Origin: GCA-2686765 sp036012725
GTDB taxonomy: Bacteria > Pseudomonadota > Alphaproteobacteria > Rhodospirillales > 2-02-FULL-58-16
Length of the DNA: 38,223 bases
Assembly: GCA_036012725.1 (NCBI GenBank)
Contig: DASCPW010000123.1
Span: forward strand, 1-38,223
Direction: 5' to 3'
Shown: one piece after another, positions 1 through 7,776 of the stretch
Numbering within the stretch: the stretch's first letter is position 1
How the letters are laid out: every line of letters starts with the position of its first letter
The notes under the pieces: generated by a model
Databases searched by the model: none
Told to the model about the DNA's origin: nothing
The model's input: only the letters and a program-made list of their open reading frames with translations
Position numbers and translations under genes: made by a program

Positions 1-1694
1 ATAATCTTTTTCATAAACGGCATCGTCGTGGTCAGCAGGGCGGAAAGGCCGATGACGTCGGCATTGAGCTTTTTGGCGGCCTCGATGATTTCCGGAGCGT
101 CCGTATTGACGCCAAGATCGACGACCTTGAAGCCGGCGCCTTCCAACATCATGCCGACAAGGTTTTTGCCGATGTCGTGCAGATCGCCGAAAACCGTGGC
201 GAGAACGACCGTTCCCTTGGGTTTTATATCTTTCGCGGTCAAGTGCGGCCGCAATACTTCCAGCCCCGCTTTCATGGCTTTCGCGGCGATGAGCATTTCC
301 GGGACAAAGAGCTCGCCGGTGGCGAACATGTCGCCGATTGTGCCCATGGGCGGGATCAGGGCATCGTCCAGGATATCGCGCGGGGCTTCGCCCAAATCGA
401 GGGCTTCCTGAACCAGCTTCGGGCATTCAACTTCCTGCAAGTCCAATATTGAGCCAGAAATTTTTTGGAAGATCTCCTTCGCCGTTGAGGCCTGGGCGCC
501 CTCTACCTTGGTTTTGCTGGCGACACCGATACCCATGAACCCCTTGCCGCCTTCTATTTCGGCGGCGACCCCGCCGGGGCCGCTCAGCACTTGTCCGGCG
601 TATGGCCGGTCTCCGGCGCGGAAACTCTTGACCGCATCGATCGCCACCTTGACGTGTTCGGGTGGGGTTTGGGCGCTGAAACTGCAAAGGTACAAAAAGA
701 ATTTCTTACCATGGGGGCCGGAACTGCCGACCTCCATGTATTCATGGATCCGCTTGACGATTTCCTCTGGCGGCCCTTTCTGAAGGAGCAGTGTGCCAAC
801 GCCGAAACTCAAGGCGCAACCTTTCTTGTCGGCGAATTCCCTGGCTCGTTTCGTTCCCACCCGGAAACAGTCCGGGTCCTGAACCTTGAGATACTGCGGC
901 GTGACCTTCCGTTTCGTTTGCCAGAACTTGTCCAGGTCCGCGGCGAACGCATCGCCCCACCAATTGTCGCAACGTACCCCGGGCTTGTTGCCGCACAGTT
1001 CCCTGAGCTTGAGGATATAAGGGACGGAAAACTCATTAACGATATCCTCGGTAATGAACGGCAACGAGCCGACCGCGTCCTTGCCGTTGGCGATATCGGC
1101 GTCGGGAAGCACCTTGAAATAGGCGTTGATGTAAGGCGCCAGGACCTCCTCGACGAGAAAATTCATTACCTTATGGACGAACTTGGGGTTCTCCCGGATG
1201 GCCATGATGAAATTTTCGAACTGCATGACCTGAGCCGCCAGATTGAGCGGTGCGCAATAATGGATGTAGTGGGTATAGCCGGTCAGTTCCTTGCAAATCT
1301 GCAAGAGTTCAAGCACCCATGGCATGCGCCCTGATTTGAAGGGATCGGGCGCTTTGATGCGGGCCAAGTCCTTTTCATTGCGGATCAGGGCTTTGCTGTT
1401 GTCCAGGGCCGGATACATGTCGTCGAACCAAGCCATCTTTCCGCCCAAAGCCTCGGCCTCGACGGAGTACACATCCCACACCATATCCGGTACGTCGAAG
1501 CCCAGTTCCCGTTGTACGTCAAGACTGCCGCGAACGAACATCTCGGGATTGCTGAAAAATTCGCGGCCGTTATAACCGCCGTGCATCATGCAGAATTCGG
1601 CCATTTGCGTCGTCACGGGGATGTAATCCGATTCGCCCCCGTTGATGATGGTTTTGTATTCCTTGATGCTGGCGTCAAAATCATATTCAGGCAT
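1..1694 (-). CDS. Fused corrinoid methyltransferase: URO-D-type methyltransferase plus B12-binding domain (CmuA-like), 3' end cut by window edge
   Basis: The reading frame is open from an ATG at 1694 down to base 3, giving 564 codons with no stop, so the C-terminus lies outside the window. Residues about 20-375 resemble the uroporphyrinogen decarboxylase/MtaA/CmuA methyltransferase fold. Residues about 405-564 are a corrinoid protein: a helical cap, then DLHDIGKNLVG, whose His506 should be the lower cobalt ligand, then GVNTDAP and GLSALLTTTM. The order methyltransferase then corrinoid domain and the length match CmuA, the chloromethane methyltransferase of about 620 residues. In MtaA-type enzymes zinc is held by His-x-Cys and a distant Cys. 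Here the two cysteines may be Cys242 (GVRCDNWWGD) and Cys337 (LYLCSFSAQTPPE), but the His position appears to be Val240. The substrate is unknown: chloromethane, a methylated amine or sulfide, or a methoxy compound are all possible. An MFS gene lies upstream on the same strand. Confidence 0.85.
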   Translation of the reverse strand, partial: MPEYDFDASIKEYKTIINGGESDYIPVTTQMAEFCMMHGGYNGREFFSNPEMFVRGSLDVQRELGFDVPDMVWDVYSVEAEALGGKMAWFDDMYPALDNSKALIRNEKDLARIKAPDPFKSGRMPWVLELLQICKELTGYTHYIHYCAPLNLAAQVMQFENFIMAIRENPKFVHKVMNFLVEEVLAPYINAYFKVLPDADIANGKDAVGSLPFITEDIVNEFSVPYILKLRELCGNKPGVRCDNWWGDAFAADLDKFWQTKRKVTPQYLKVQDPDCFRVGTKRAREFADKKGCALSFGVGTLLLQKGPPEEIVKRIHEYMEVGSSGPHGKKFFLYLCSFSAQTPPEHVKVAIDAVKSFRAGDRPYAGQVLSGPGGVAAEIEGGKGFMGIGVASKTKVEGAQASTAKEIFQKISGSILDLQEVECPKLVQEALDLGEAPRDILDDALIPPMGTIGDMFATGELFVPEMLIAAKAMKAGLEVLRPHLTAKDIKPKGTVVLATVFGDLHDIGKNLVGMMLEGAGFKVVDLGVNTDAPEIIEAAKKLNADVIGLSALLTTTMPFMKKI

Positions 1695-1847
1695 GTAATA
1701 ACACTTTCGTTTCAATCGGTTTTAATGCTCGATGGTAGCAAAACCTGGGATGGTGTTGCCGTCTTTGAGGAGAGCCCACCGCATGCTTTTTGACGGGGGC
1801 AATGGTCCAAATCTGTTGATGTAGCTGTTCGTAGGTAAGAAACTTCT

Positions 1848-1877
1848 ATCCTATTGAAATACCTGACTGAACGTCAA
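1848..1877 (-). promoter_or_regulatory. Possible sigma70 promoter for the corrinoid methyltransferase gene
   Basis: On the minus strand TTGACG (1877-1872) and TAGGAT (1853-1848) are separated by 18 bases. Transcription from here would give a leader of roughly 145 bases before the ATG at 1694. No B12-box, SAM or other riboswitch consensus was recognised in that leader. The call rests only on hexamer similarity. Confidence 0.3.
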
Positions 1878-1932
1878 TATTATTCTTTCGGTGAATTGGT
1901 GATTCAAGAACGCCGTCTGAGATTTCTTCTTT

Positions 1933-3135
1933 CTAGGCGGCCTGGGTTCGTAATGGTTTCTCGGCGATGGGCAGGTGCAACGCCGCCGCGACGAATCCGA
2001 GGATGATTGTGACGATCCAAACGCCGTCATAGGAGCCGGTGGCGTCGAACAGGTAACCACCTAACCAGACACCCAGGAAACTGCCTATTTGGTGGCTGAA
2101 GTAGACGATGGCGAAAAGAGTTGCCATGTATCGGGCCCCGAAAATATGAGCCACCAATCCGCTGGTCAGAGGGATGGTGGCCAGCCACAATGCCCCCATG
2201 ACCGAGGCGAAGATCATCACCGAGATGTCGGTTTTCGGGAACAGCAGGAAAAACATGACCGCCAATGCCCTGCTGAAATAGAGGCTGCTGAGCAGATATT
2301 TCTTGGATAAGCGGTCGCCGAGATAGCCGAACGCAAAAGTGCCGATGATGTTGAAAAACCCGATCAGCGCCAGCGCCGTCGCCCCAATGCTAGCCGTCAG
2401 GCCGATGTCGGTCAGGTAGGGCGGCAGGTGGACGGCGATAAACGTCACCTGGAAACCGCAGACAAAAAAGCCCATGGTCAGAAACCAGTATCCTTTGTGC
2501 CGCAAGGCCTCGCCGACCGCTTGGCTTAAGGTTAGCGACAAGGTCCCCGCCGTCGCCACCGGCGCGTCGCTGGCCCGGCCTCTCAGCGCCGCCGCCGCTG
2601 GGATCATGAGAGCCGCCGCCAAAAGGGCGATGCCGATAAGAGCGCCGGACCAGCCTTGGATTTCGATCAGCCACAGGGAAGCAGGCGGCAGGACGAATTG
2701 GCCGACGGAACCGCCGGCGCTGGCGAGGCCCAAGGCCATGCTGCGTTTTGACGACGCTACCCGGCGCCCGATGGCGCCCAAAGCCACAGAATAATTGGCG
2801 GCGGCGCCGCCGATGCCAACGAGGAGGCCGGCCCCGATATGGAGGCCCCAAGATGACTCGGCACCGGCCATGACGATGAGTCCCAATGCATAGATCGCCC
2901 CCCCCGCCACCAGGACGCGGGCGGCGCCGTATTTGTCGGCGGCAATCCCGGCCAGCGGCTGGGCCAGCCCCAAAACGACACTCTGGATGGCAATTGATGT
3001 GGAAAAGGCCTCGCGGCCAATACCCAGGTCCAGTGTCATGGGAGAAAGGAACAGACCAAAGGTGTTGCGGATACCCCGGCTCAGGCTGAGAATAACGGCG
3101 GCCGAAATAAGGGCCAGCAAGATGGAGCGGCGCAT
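1933..3135 (-). CDS. Major facilitator superfamily (MFS) transporter
   Basis: This is a 400-residue inner-membrane protein made almost entirely of hydrophobic segments, about twelve in number. It has a typical MFS loop between helices 2 and 3 (GIAADKYGAARV) and a related loop in the second half (GYLGDRLSKKY). The overall look is of the oxalate/formate or monocarboxylate antiporter branch, but the substrate cannot be read from sequence. I chose ATG at 3135; a TTG three codons upstream at 3144 is also possible, and neither has a strong ribosome binding site. The gene sits 238 bases upstream of the fused corrinoid methyltransferase on the same strand, so it may import that enzyme's substrate; this is inference from position only. 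Confidence 0.85.
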   Translation of the reverse strand: MRRSILLALISAAVILSLSRGIRNTFGLFLSPMTLDLGIGREAFSTSIAIQSVVLGLAQPLAGIAADKYGAARVLVAGGAIYALGLIVMAGAESSWGLHIGAGLLVGIGGAAANYSVALGAIGRRVASSKRSMALGLASAGGSVGQFVLPPASLWLIEIQGWSGALIGIALLAAALMIPAAAALRGRASDAPVATAGTLSLTLSQAVGEALRHKGYWFLTMGFFVCGFQVTFIAVHLPPYLTDIGLTASIGATALALIGFFNIIGTFAFGYLGDRLSKKYLLSSLYFSRALAVMFFLLFPKTDISVMIFASVMGALWLATIPLTSGLVAHIFGARYMATLFAIVYFSHQIGSFLGVWLGGYLFDATGSYDGVWIVTIILGFVAAALHLPIAEKPLRTQAA

Positions 3136-3258
3136 GATGGTCAATGTTTGTTTCGGTTCTGACTTGTACTAATGTCCTGGACCCTAGATTGCCTGGCATG
3201 GGCTGGTCCAGTCCCGAAAGGCCGGGGAATTAATTTTATGGGGGCAGGAAAGACGACA

Positions 3259-4647
3259 ATGAGAAAGAGGCTGCGAATTCTTGGGCTGGCGATTTTCGTG
3301 GCGGCGCCGTTACTTTTGACGCCGCTGCAAGGAAGCGGCGCGCTAGCCGGTCTGTTCAACCCAGAAACTTTCCGCCTGGCCAATGGCATGCGGGTGGTGG
3401 TCGTGCCCAACCACCGGATTCCCGTAGTCACCCACATGGTCTGGTACAAGGTCGGGTCGGCGGACGAACCTCCAGGCAAGTCGGGCATCGCCCACTTCCT
3501 TGAACATCTGATGTTCAAGGGTACCAAGAAGCTTGCGCCGGGGGAGTTTTCCAGGATTGTCGCCCGCAACGGTGGCCGCGAAAACGCCTTCACGTCTCAT
3601 GATTACACGGCTTACCACCAGACCGTGGCGGTGGAGCGGCTGCAAATGGTCATGCAAATGGAGGCCGATCGCATGATCAATTTGGTGCTTACGGAAAAAG
3701 TGATCGAACCGGAAAGATCGGTTATTCTCGAGGAGCGCCGGCAGCGTACCGATAACAATCCCGCCGCCATATTAAGAGAGCACATCAGCGCCGCGCTTTA
3801 TCTCAACCACCCTTACCGCAAGCCCATAATCGGCTGGGATCACGAGATCAGAGAGCTGAAGCTCAAGGACATCCTGGGCTTTTATAAACGCTGGTATGGG
3901 CCTGAAAACGCCATTCTCGTGGTCGCCGGAGACATTACCGCTGATGAGCTAAAACCGTTGGCTGAAAAGACTTTTGGCCTCATCCCACCAGTCTTTGCGG
4001 AGGCCGGGCAACGCGCCGCCCGGTCCCGTCCAAGTGAGCCTCCCCAAAGCGCGGAGCGGCGTATTTTCCTAAGAGATGCCCGCGTGCGCCAGCCGTCCTG
4101 GAGCCGCCAGTTCCTGGCCCCCAGTTATCTTTTTGGCCTTGCCGGTGGTGGGGCCAGCGATCAAGCCTATGCTCTGCAAGTGTTGGCCGAGGTTTTGGGC
4201 GGCGGCGCCACCAGCCCCTTCTACCGGTCATTGGTAGTGGAACGGAAACTAGCGGTTTCCGCCGGCGCCTCTTACAACCCGGACGGACTGGGACCGGGCC
4301 GTTTCGTCCTTTATGCCAGCCCCAGGCCCGGTGTCGGCATGGCGGCCTTGGAGGCGGCCATGGAGGAAGAGTTGGGGGAGTACCTGGAAAAAGGCGTTAG
4401 CTTGGATGAAGTGTCGCGGGCCAAACGGCATCTTCGCGCAGCGGCCGTCTATGCCCGCGATTCCATTCGCACCGGCGCCCAGGTGTTGGGCGTGGCGTTG
4501 GCCACGGGGCTTGGTGTCGAGGACGTCGAGACCTGGCCGCAACGCATCGGCGCGGTGACGGTGGATGAAATCAACGCCGCCCTCAGGATGGTTATCGCGC
4601 CAGGCCGTTCGGTGACCGCTCTGCTGCTGCCCGAAAAAGACGATTAA
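3259..4647 (+). CDS. M16 family zinc metallopeptidase, catalytic member
   Basis: The protein has 462 residues. It begins with a basic N-terminus and a hydrophobic stretch ending near ALA, consistent with a signal peptide and periplasmic location. The inverted zinc motif HFLEH is at residues 79-83, and the third ligand should be one of the glutamates at 158-159 (VILEERRQ), so the enzyme should be active. Its length fits the half-size bacterial M16B peptidases that work as heterodimers or homodimers. The ATG at 3259 was chosen because AGGAAAG lies just upstream; an earlier ATG at 3172 would add 29 residues without signal character. The next gene, 19 bases downstream, is the non-catalytic partner. 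The pair probably degrades peptides in the periplasm, though the natural substrate is unknown. Confidence 0.93.
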   Translation: MRKRLRILGLAIFVAAPLLLTPLQGSGALAGLFNPETFRLANGMRVVVVPNHRIPVVTHMVWYKVGSADEPPGKSGIAHFLEHLMFKGTKKLAPGEFSRIVARNGGRENAFTSHDYTAYHQTVAVERLQMVMQMEADRMINLVLTEKVIEPERSVILEERRQRTDNNPAAILREHISAALYLNHPYRKPIIGWDHEIRELKLKDILGFYKRWYGPENAILVVAGDITADELKPLAEKTFGLIPPVFAEAGQRAARSRPSEPPQSAERRIFLRDARVRQPSWSRQFLAPSYLFGLAGGGASDQAYALQVLAEVLGGGATSPFYRSLVVERKLAVSAGASYNPDGLGPGRFVLYASPRPGVGMAALEAAMEEELGEYLEKGVSLDEVSRAKRHLRAAAVYARDSIRTGAQVLGVALATGLGVEDVETWPQRIGAVTVDEINAALRMVIAPGRSVTALLLPEKDD

Positions 4648-4666
4648 GGTAGACGGAAAACTCATC

Positions 4667-6031
4667 TTGCGAAATAAGCTCCGGCATCGATGGGCAAAGG
4701 CCATCAGGGAGGTCATTGCGGTGGTGGCCTTTGTGGCACCTCTCCTCGCTACCGCTTTTTCAGCCGCCGCCATCGAAGTTGCCCGCGTGGTAAGTCCGGG
4801 GGATATTGAAGCCTGGCTGGTCGAGGAACATACCAACCCCATCATCACTATGCGTATCGCCTTCGAAGTCGGTGCCGCCGCCGACCCTGTCGGCAAGGAA
4901 GGCCTGGCCAATATGGCCTCGTCGCTGCTTGATGAGGGGGCGGGCGAACTGGACAGCCAGGCGTTCCAGAGGCGTCTCGAGGACCTGTCGATCACGCTCC
5001 GTTTCGACGCCGGGCGCGATACCTTTAATGGCCAGCTGAAGACGTTAACCGAAAACAAGAATCAGGCCTTCGATCTCCTAGGCATGGCCTTGAAAAAACC
5101 ACGTTTCGACGCCGAGCCGGTGTTGCGTATTCGCAGCCAAATCATGGCCCGATTGCGGCGCCTATCGCAAGATCCCGGAACTGTCGCTAATCGCAGGCTC
5201 CTGGAAATTCTTTTTCCCGACCACCCTTACGGCCGCCCGCCGGAAGGAACCCTTGCAAGCGTTGGCGCCGTGACCGCCGGCGATATCAAGGAGTTCGTGG
5301 ATAAAAGGCTGGCCGTGGACAATCTGGTTATCGGCGTCGTCGGGGACATCACGGCGGCTGAATTGGCGCCGCTTCTCGATGCCACTTTCGGCGGCCTGCC
5401 GGCGGCGGCCGAGACTATGCAGGTGCCGGAAGTCCGGGCCAAGGCCAAAGGCCAAACCATGGTTGTCGACATAGCGGTACCGCAAAGCGCCATCGTCTTC
5501 GGCCATCAGGGGATCAAACGCGACGATCCGCATTTCTACGCCGCTTACGTGATGAACTACATCCTGGGCGGCGGCAACCAGTCGTCGCGCCTTTACCAAG
5601 AGGTGCGGGAAAAACGCGGCCTCGCCTATTCCGTACACAGCCTACTCTACCCCCTTGACCATTCGGCCTTGATCGTCGGCGGCGCCGGCACCGCCAACGC
5701 CCGCGTCGGCGAGACTTTGGAAGTCCTCCGCCGGGAATGGCGGCGCCTGGCCGAGGCCGGTGTTAGTGGCGAGGAACTCACCGACGCCAAGACCTATCTT
5801 ACCGGCTCGTTCCCGCTTCGCTTTACGTCGAGCAGCCGCATCGCCTCGTTCCTCGTCGGCGTGCAGCTGGACGATCTCGGCATTGATTATCTGGATAAGC
5901 GCAACGGCTATATCGAAGCGGTGACGCTTCCTCAGGTCAACCGGCTGGCGCGCTGGCTTCTCGACGCCGAGGCGCTGAGTGTCGTCGTCGCCGGCGCCCC
6001 GGACGGAATCGGGAAAACGGAGAAGGAATAA
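4667..6031 (+). CDS. M16 family peptidase, non-catalytic partner subunit
   Basis: This is a 454-residue M16-fold protein with an N-terminal hydrophobic segment ending near AFSAAA, suggesting export. The zinc motif is absent: the position of HxxEH reads LANMASSLLDEG. The C-terminal half keeps the EKRGLAYSV segment that supplies substrate-binding Arg and Tyr residues in M16 dimers. This matches the known arrangement of an active and an inactive subunit encoded side by side, as in M16B peptidases and mitochondrial processing peptidase. The start is TTG at 4667, which gives a credible basic signal-peptide head; no better ATG lies in frame nearby. It is very likely cotranscribed with the preceding gene and forms the heterodimer with it. 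Confidence 0.9.
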   Translation: MRNKLRHRWAKAIREVIAVVAFVAPLLATAFSAAAIEVARVVSPGDIEAWLVEEHTNPIITMRIAFEVGAAADPVGKEGLANMASSLLDEGAGELDSQAFQRRLEDLSITLRFDAGRDTFNGQLKTLTENKNQAFDLLGMALKKPRFDAEPVLRIRSQIMARLRRLSQDPGTVANRRLLEILFPDHPYGRPPEGTLASVGAVTAGDIKEFVDKRLAVDNLVIGVVGDITAAELAPLLDATFGGLPAAAETMQVPEVRAKAKGQTMVVDIAVPQSAIVFGHQGIKRDDPHFYAAYVMNYILGGGNQSSRLYQEVREKRGLAYSVHSLLYPLDHSALIVGGAGTANARVGETLEVLRREWRRLAEAGVSGEELTDAKTYLTGSFPLRFTSSSRIASFLVGVQLDDLGIDYLDKRNGYIEAVTLPQVNRLARWLLDAEALSVVVAGAPDGIGKTEKE

Positions 6032-6082
6032 GATGGGGCGCCAGCGCGGGCCGAAACCGATTCCTTCGTAAACGGGTAATGC

Positions 6083-6088
6083 TATAGT
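6083..6088 (+). promoter_or_regulatory. Possible -10 element before pgi
   Basis: TATAGT lies 38 bases upstream of the pgi ATG in the 95-base gap after the M16 pair. No convincing -35 hexamer sits 16-18 bases before it, so the promoter is only suggested. Confidence 0.25.
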
Positions 6089-6126
6089 CTGTCGATGATC
6101 CCAACCGCCATGGAAACGGTTTGAAA

Positions 6127-7776
6127 ATGGCCTCCCTTCGGAACTCTTCCGCTTGGCAAGCGCTGGCGGCCCATCAGCGGACCATTGCCGGTTCGCGGAT
6201 GCGTGATCTGTTCGCTGCCGATGCTGGCCGTTTTAACAGGTTCTCGCTCGCCTTGGATGGCCTGCTGCTTGACTATTCCAAGAACTCGATCAGCCGGGAA
6301 ACCATGCGCCTGCTTTGTGATCTCGCCCGCCAGGCGGAAATCGAGGAGTGGCGGGACCGCATGTTCTCGGGACGCGCGATCAACACCACGGAAGGCCGCC
6401 CGGTATTGCACGTTGCGCTCCGCAACCGCTCCCGGCGCGCCATCGAAGTCGATGGCGAGGACGTCATGGCGAAGGTGGAGGCGACGCTTGGACGGATGCT
6501 GGCTTTTGCCGAGGCGGTGCGGGACGGCTCCCGAACGGGGGCGACGGGAAAGCCCATCACCGATGTGGTCAACATCGGCATCGGCGGCTCTCACCTCGGT
6601 CCGGCGATGGCCTGCCGGGCGCTAAAACCCTTCCAAAGGGACGATCTCCACCTGCATTTCGTCGCCAACGTCGACGCCAGCCAGATCAGCGAAACCCTCG
6701 ACGGGCTGGACCCGGCAACGACCCTTTTCATCGTTGCCTCCAAGAGCTTCACCAGCGCTGAGACCATGACCAACGCGGCGACTGCCAAGTCCTGGCTTAT
6801 TGAGGCGCTGGGCGGGCAAGCGCCGGCTCGGCATTTCGTCGCCCTTTCCAGTAACGCCGAGGCAGCGGCCGTTTTCGGTATCGAGCCCGCTAACCAGTTC
6901 GAGTTCTGGGACTGGGTGGGGGGGCGTTTTTCCCTCTGGTCGGTGATCGGGCTTGCCATCGCCATCGCCATAGGCGCCGAGCGTTTCGAGGAACTGCTGT
7001 CAGGCGCCCATACCATGGACGAGCACTTCCGCGCCGCGCCGCTGGCCGAGAACATGCCGGTGATTCTCGGCCTTCTCGGTGTCTGGTATATCAATTTCTT
7101 CGCTGCCGAAAGCCACGCCGTGATTCCTTATGATCAACGTCTGGAACTGTTGCCCGCTTATTTGCGGCAGGCGGAAATGGAAAGCAACGGCAAGGGCGTG
7201 ACACGCGGCGGCGAGGCGGTTGATTGCGCCACCGCGCCGATTCTTTTCGGCGAGGCGGGGACCATTGGCCAGCACTCCTTTTTCCAGCTTTTGCATCAGG
7301 GAACGCGGCTGGTTCCCGCCGATTTCATCGCCGCCGCCGAGCCCCACCATTCCCTGGCTGGCCATCATGCCATCCTGCTCGCCAACTTTTTCGCCCAAAC
7401 CGAGGCGCTGATGAAGGGCAGGGATGAGGCCGAAACCAGGGCCGAACTCAAGAAGGCGGGACTGACGGGTGAGGCGCTTGAGGGTCTGGTGCCGCATAAG
7501 CTGTTTTCCGGCAACCGGCCAACGAATTCGATTTTGTTGCGGCGCCTGGATCCATACAGTCTCGGCATGCTGATCGCCCTTTACGAGCACAAGGTCTTTG
7601 TCCAGGGTGTGATCTGGGAGATCGACTCATTCGACCAGTGGGGGGTCGAGTTGGGCAAGCAACTGGCGAAGACGGTCTTGCGGGAACTGCAAGGTAACAA
7701 ACCCATCGATGGCCACGATTCCTCCACCAACGGCCTGATCAACGAATACAAACGTTTGACGACAAAGTCGTCATGA
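6127..7776 (+). CDS. pgi: Glucose-6-phosphate isomerase
   Basis: The protein has 549 residues, the usual length of the bacterial enzyme that interconverts glucose 6-phosphate and fructose 6-phosphate. Diagnostic segments are NIGIGGSHLGPAM, the phosphate-binding SKSFTSAETMTN, the first signature around FAAESHAVIPYDQRL with ESNGKG after it, and the second signature GVIWEIDSFDQWGVELGK near the C-terminus. ATG 6127 is preceded by GGAAACG; a TTG two codons upstream is less likely. The stop overlaps the mutL start as ATGA, so the two genes are translationally coupled although their functions are unrelated. Confidence 0.98.
   Translation: MASLRNSSAWQALAAHQRTIAGSRMRDLFAADAGRFNRFSLALDGLLLDYSKNSISRETMRLLCDLARQAEIEEWRDRMFSGRAINTTEGRPVLHVALRNRSRRAIEVDGEDVMAKVEATLGRMLAFAEAVRDGSRTGATGKPITDVVNIGIGGSHLGPAMACRALKPFQRDDLHLHFVANVDASQISETLDGLDPATTLFIVASKSFTSAETMTNAATAKSWLIEALGGQAPARHFVALSSNAEAAAVFGIEPANQFEFWDWVGGRFSLWSVIGLAIAIAIGAERFEELLSGAHTMDEHFRAAPLAENMPVILGLLGVWYINFFAAESHAVIPYDQRLELLPAYLRQAEMESNGKGVTRGGEAVDCATAPILFGEAGTIGQHSFFQLLHQGTRLVPADFIAAAEPHHSLAGHHAILLANFFAQTEALMKGRDEAETRAELKKAGLTGEALEGLVPHKLFSGNRPTNSILLRRLDPYSLGMLIALYEHKVFVQGVIWEIDSFDQWGVELGKQLAKTVLRELQGNKPIDGHDSSTNGLINEYKRLTTKSS

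Noticed and set aside
591..1334. A 247-codon open frame on the plus strand
   Set aside because: It is antisense to the fused corrinoid methyltransferase, whose minus-strand frame has clear family motifs; the plus-strand product shows none.
1695..1932. Cobalamin, glycine or SAM riboswitch before the corrinoid gene
   Set aside because: None of the conserved boxes of these elements could be found on the minus strand.
2390..3199. A 269-codon minus-strand frame overlapping the MFS gene
   Set aside because: It is a shifted frame of the transporter with an Arg/Pro/His-rich product and no membrane segments.
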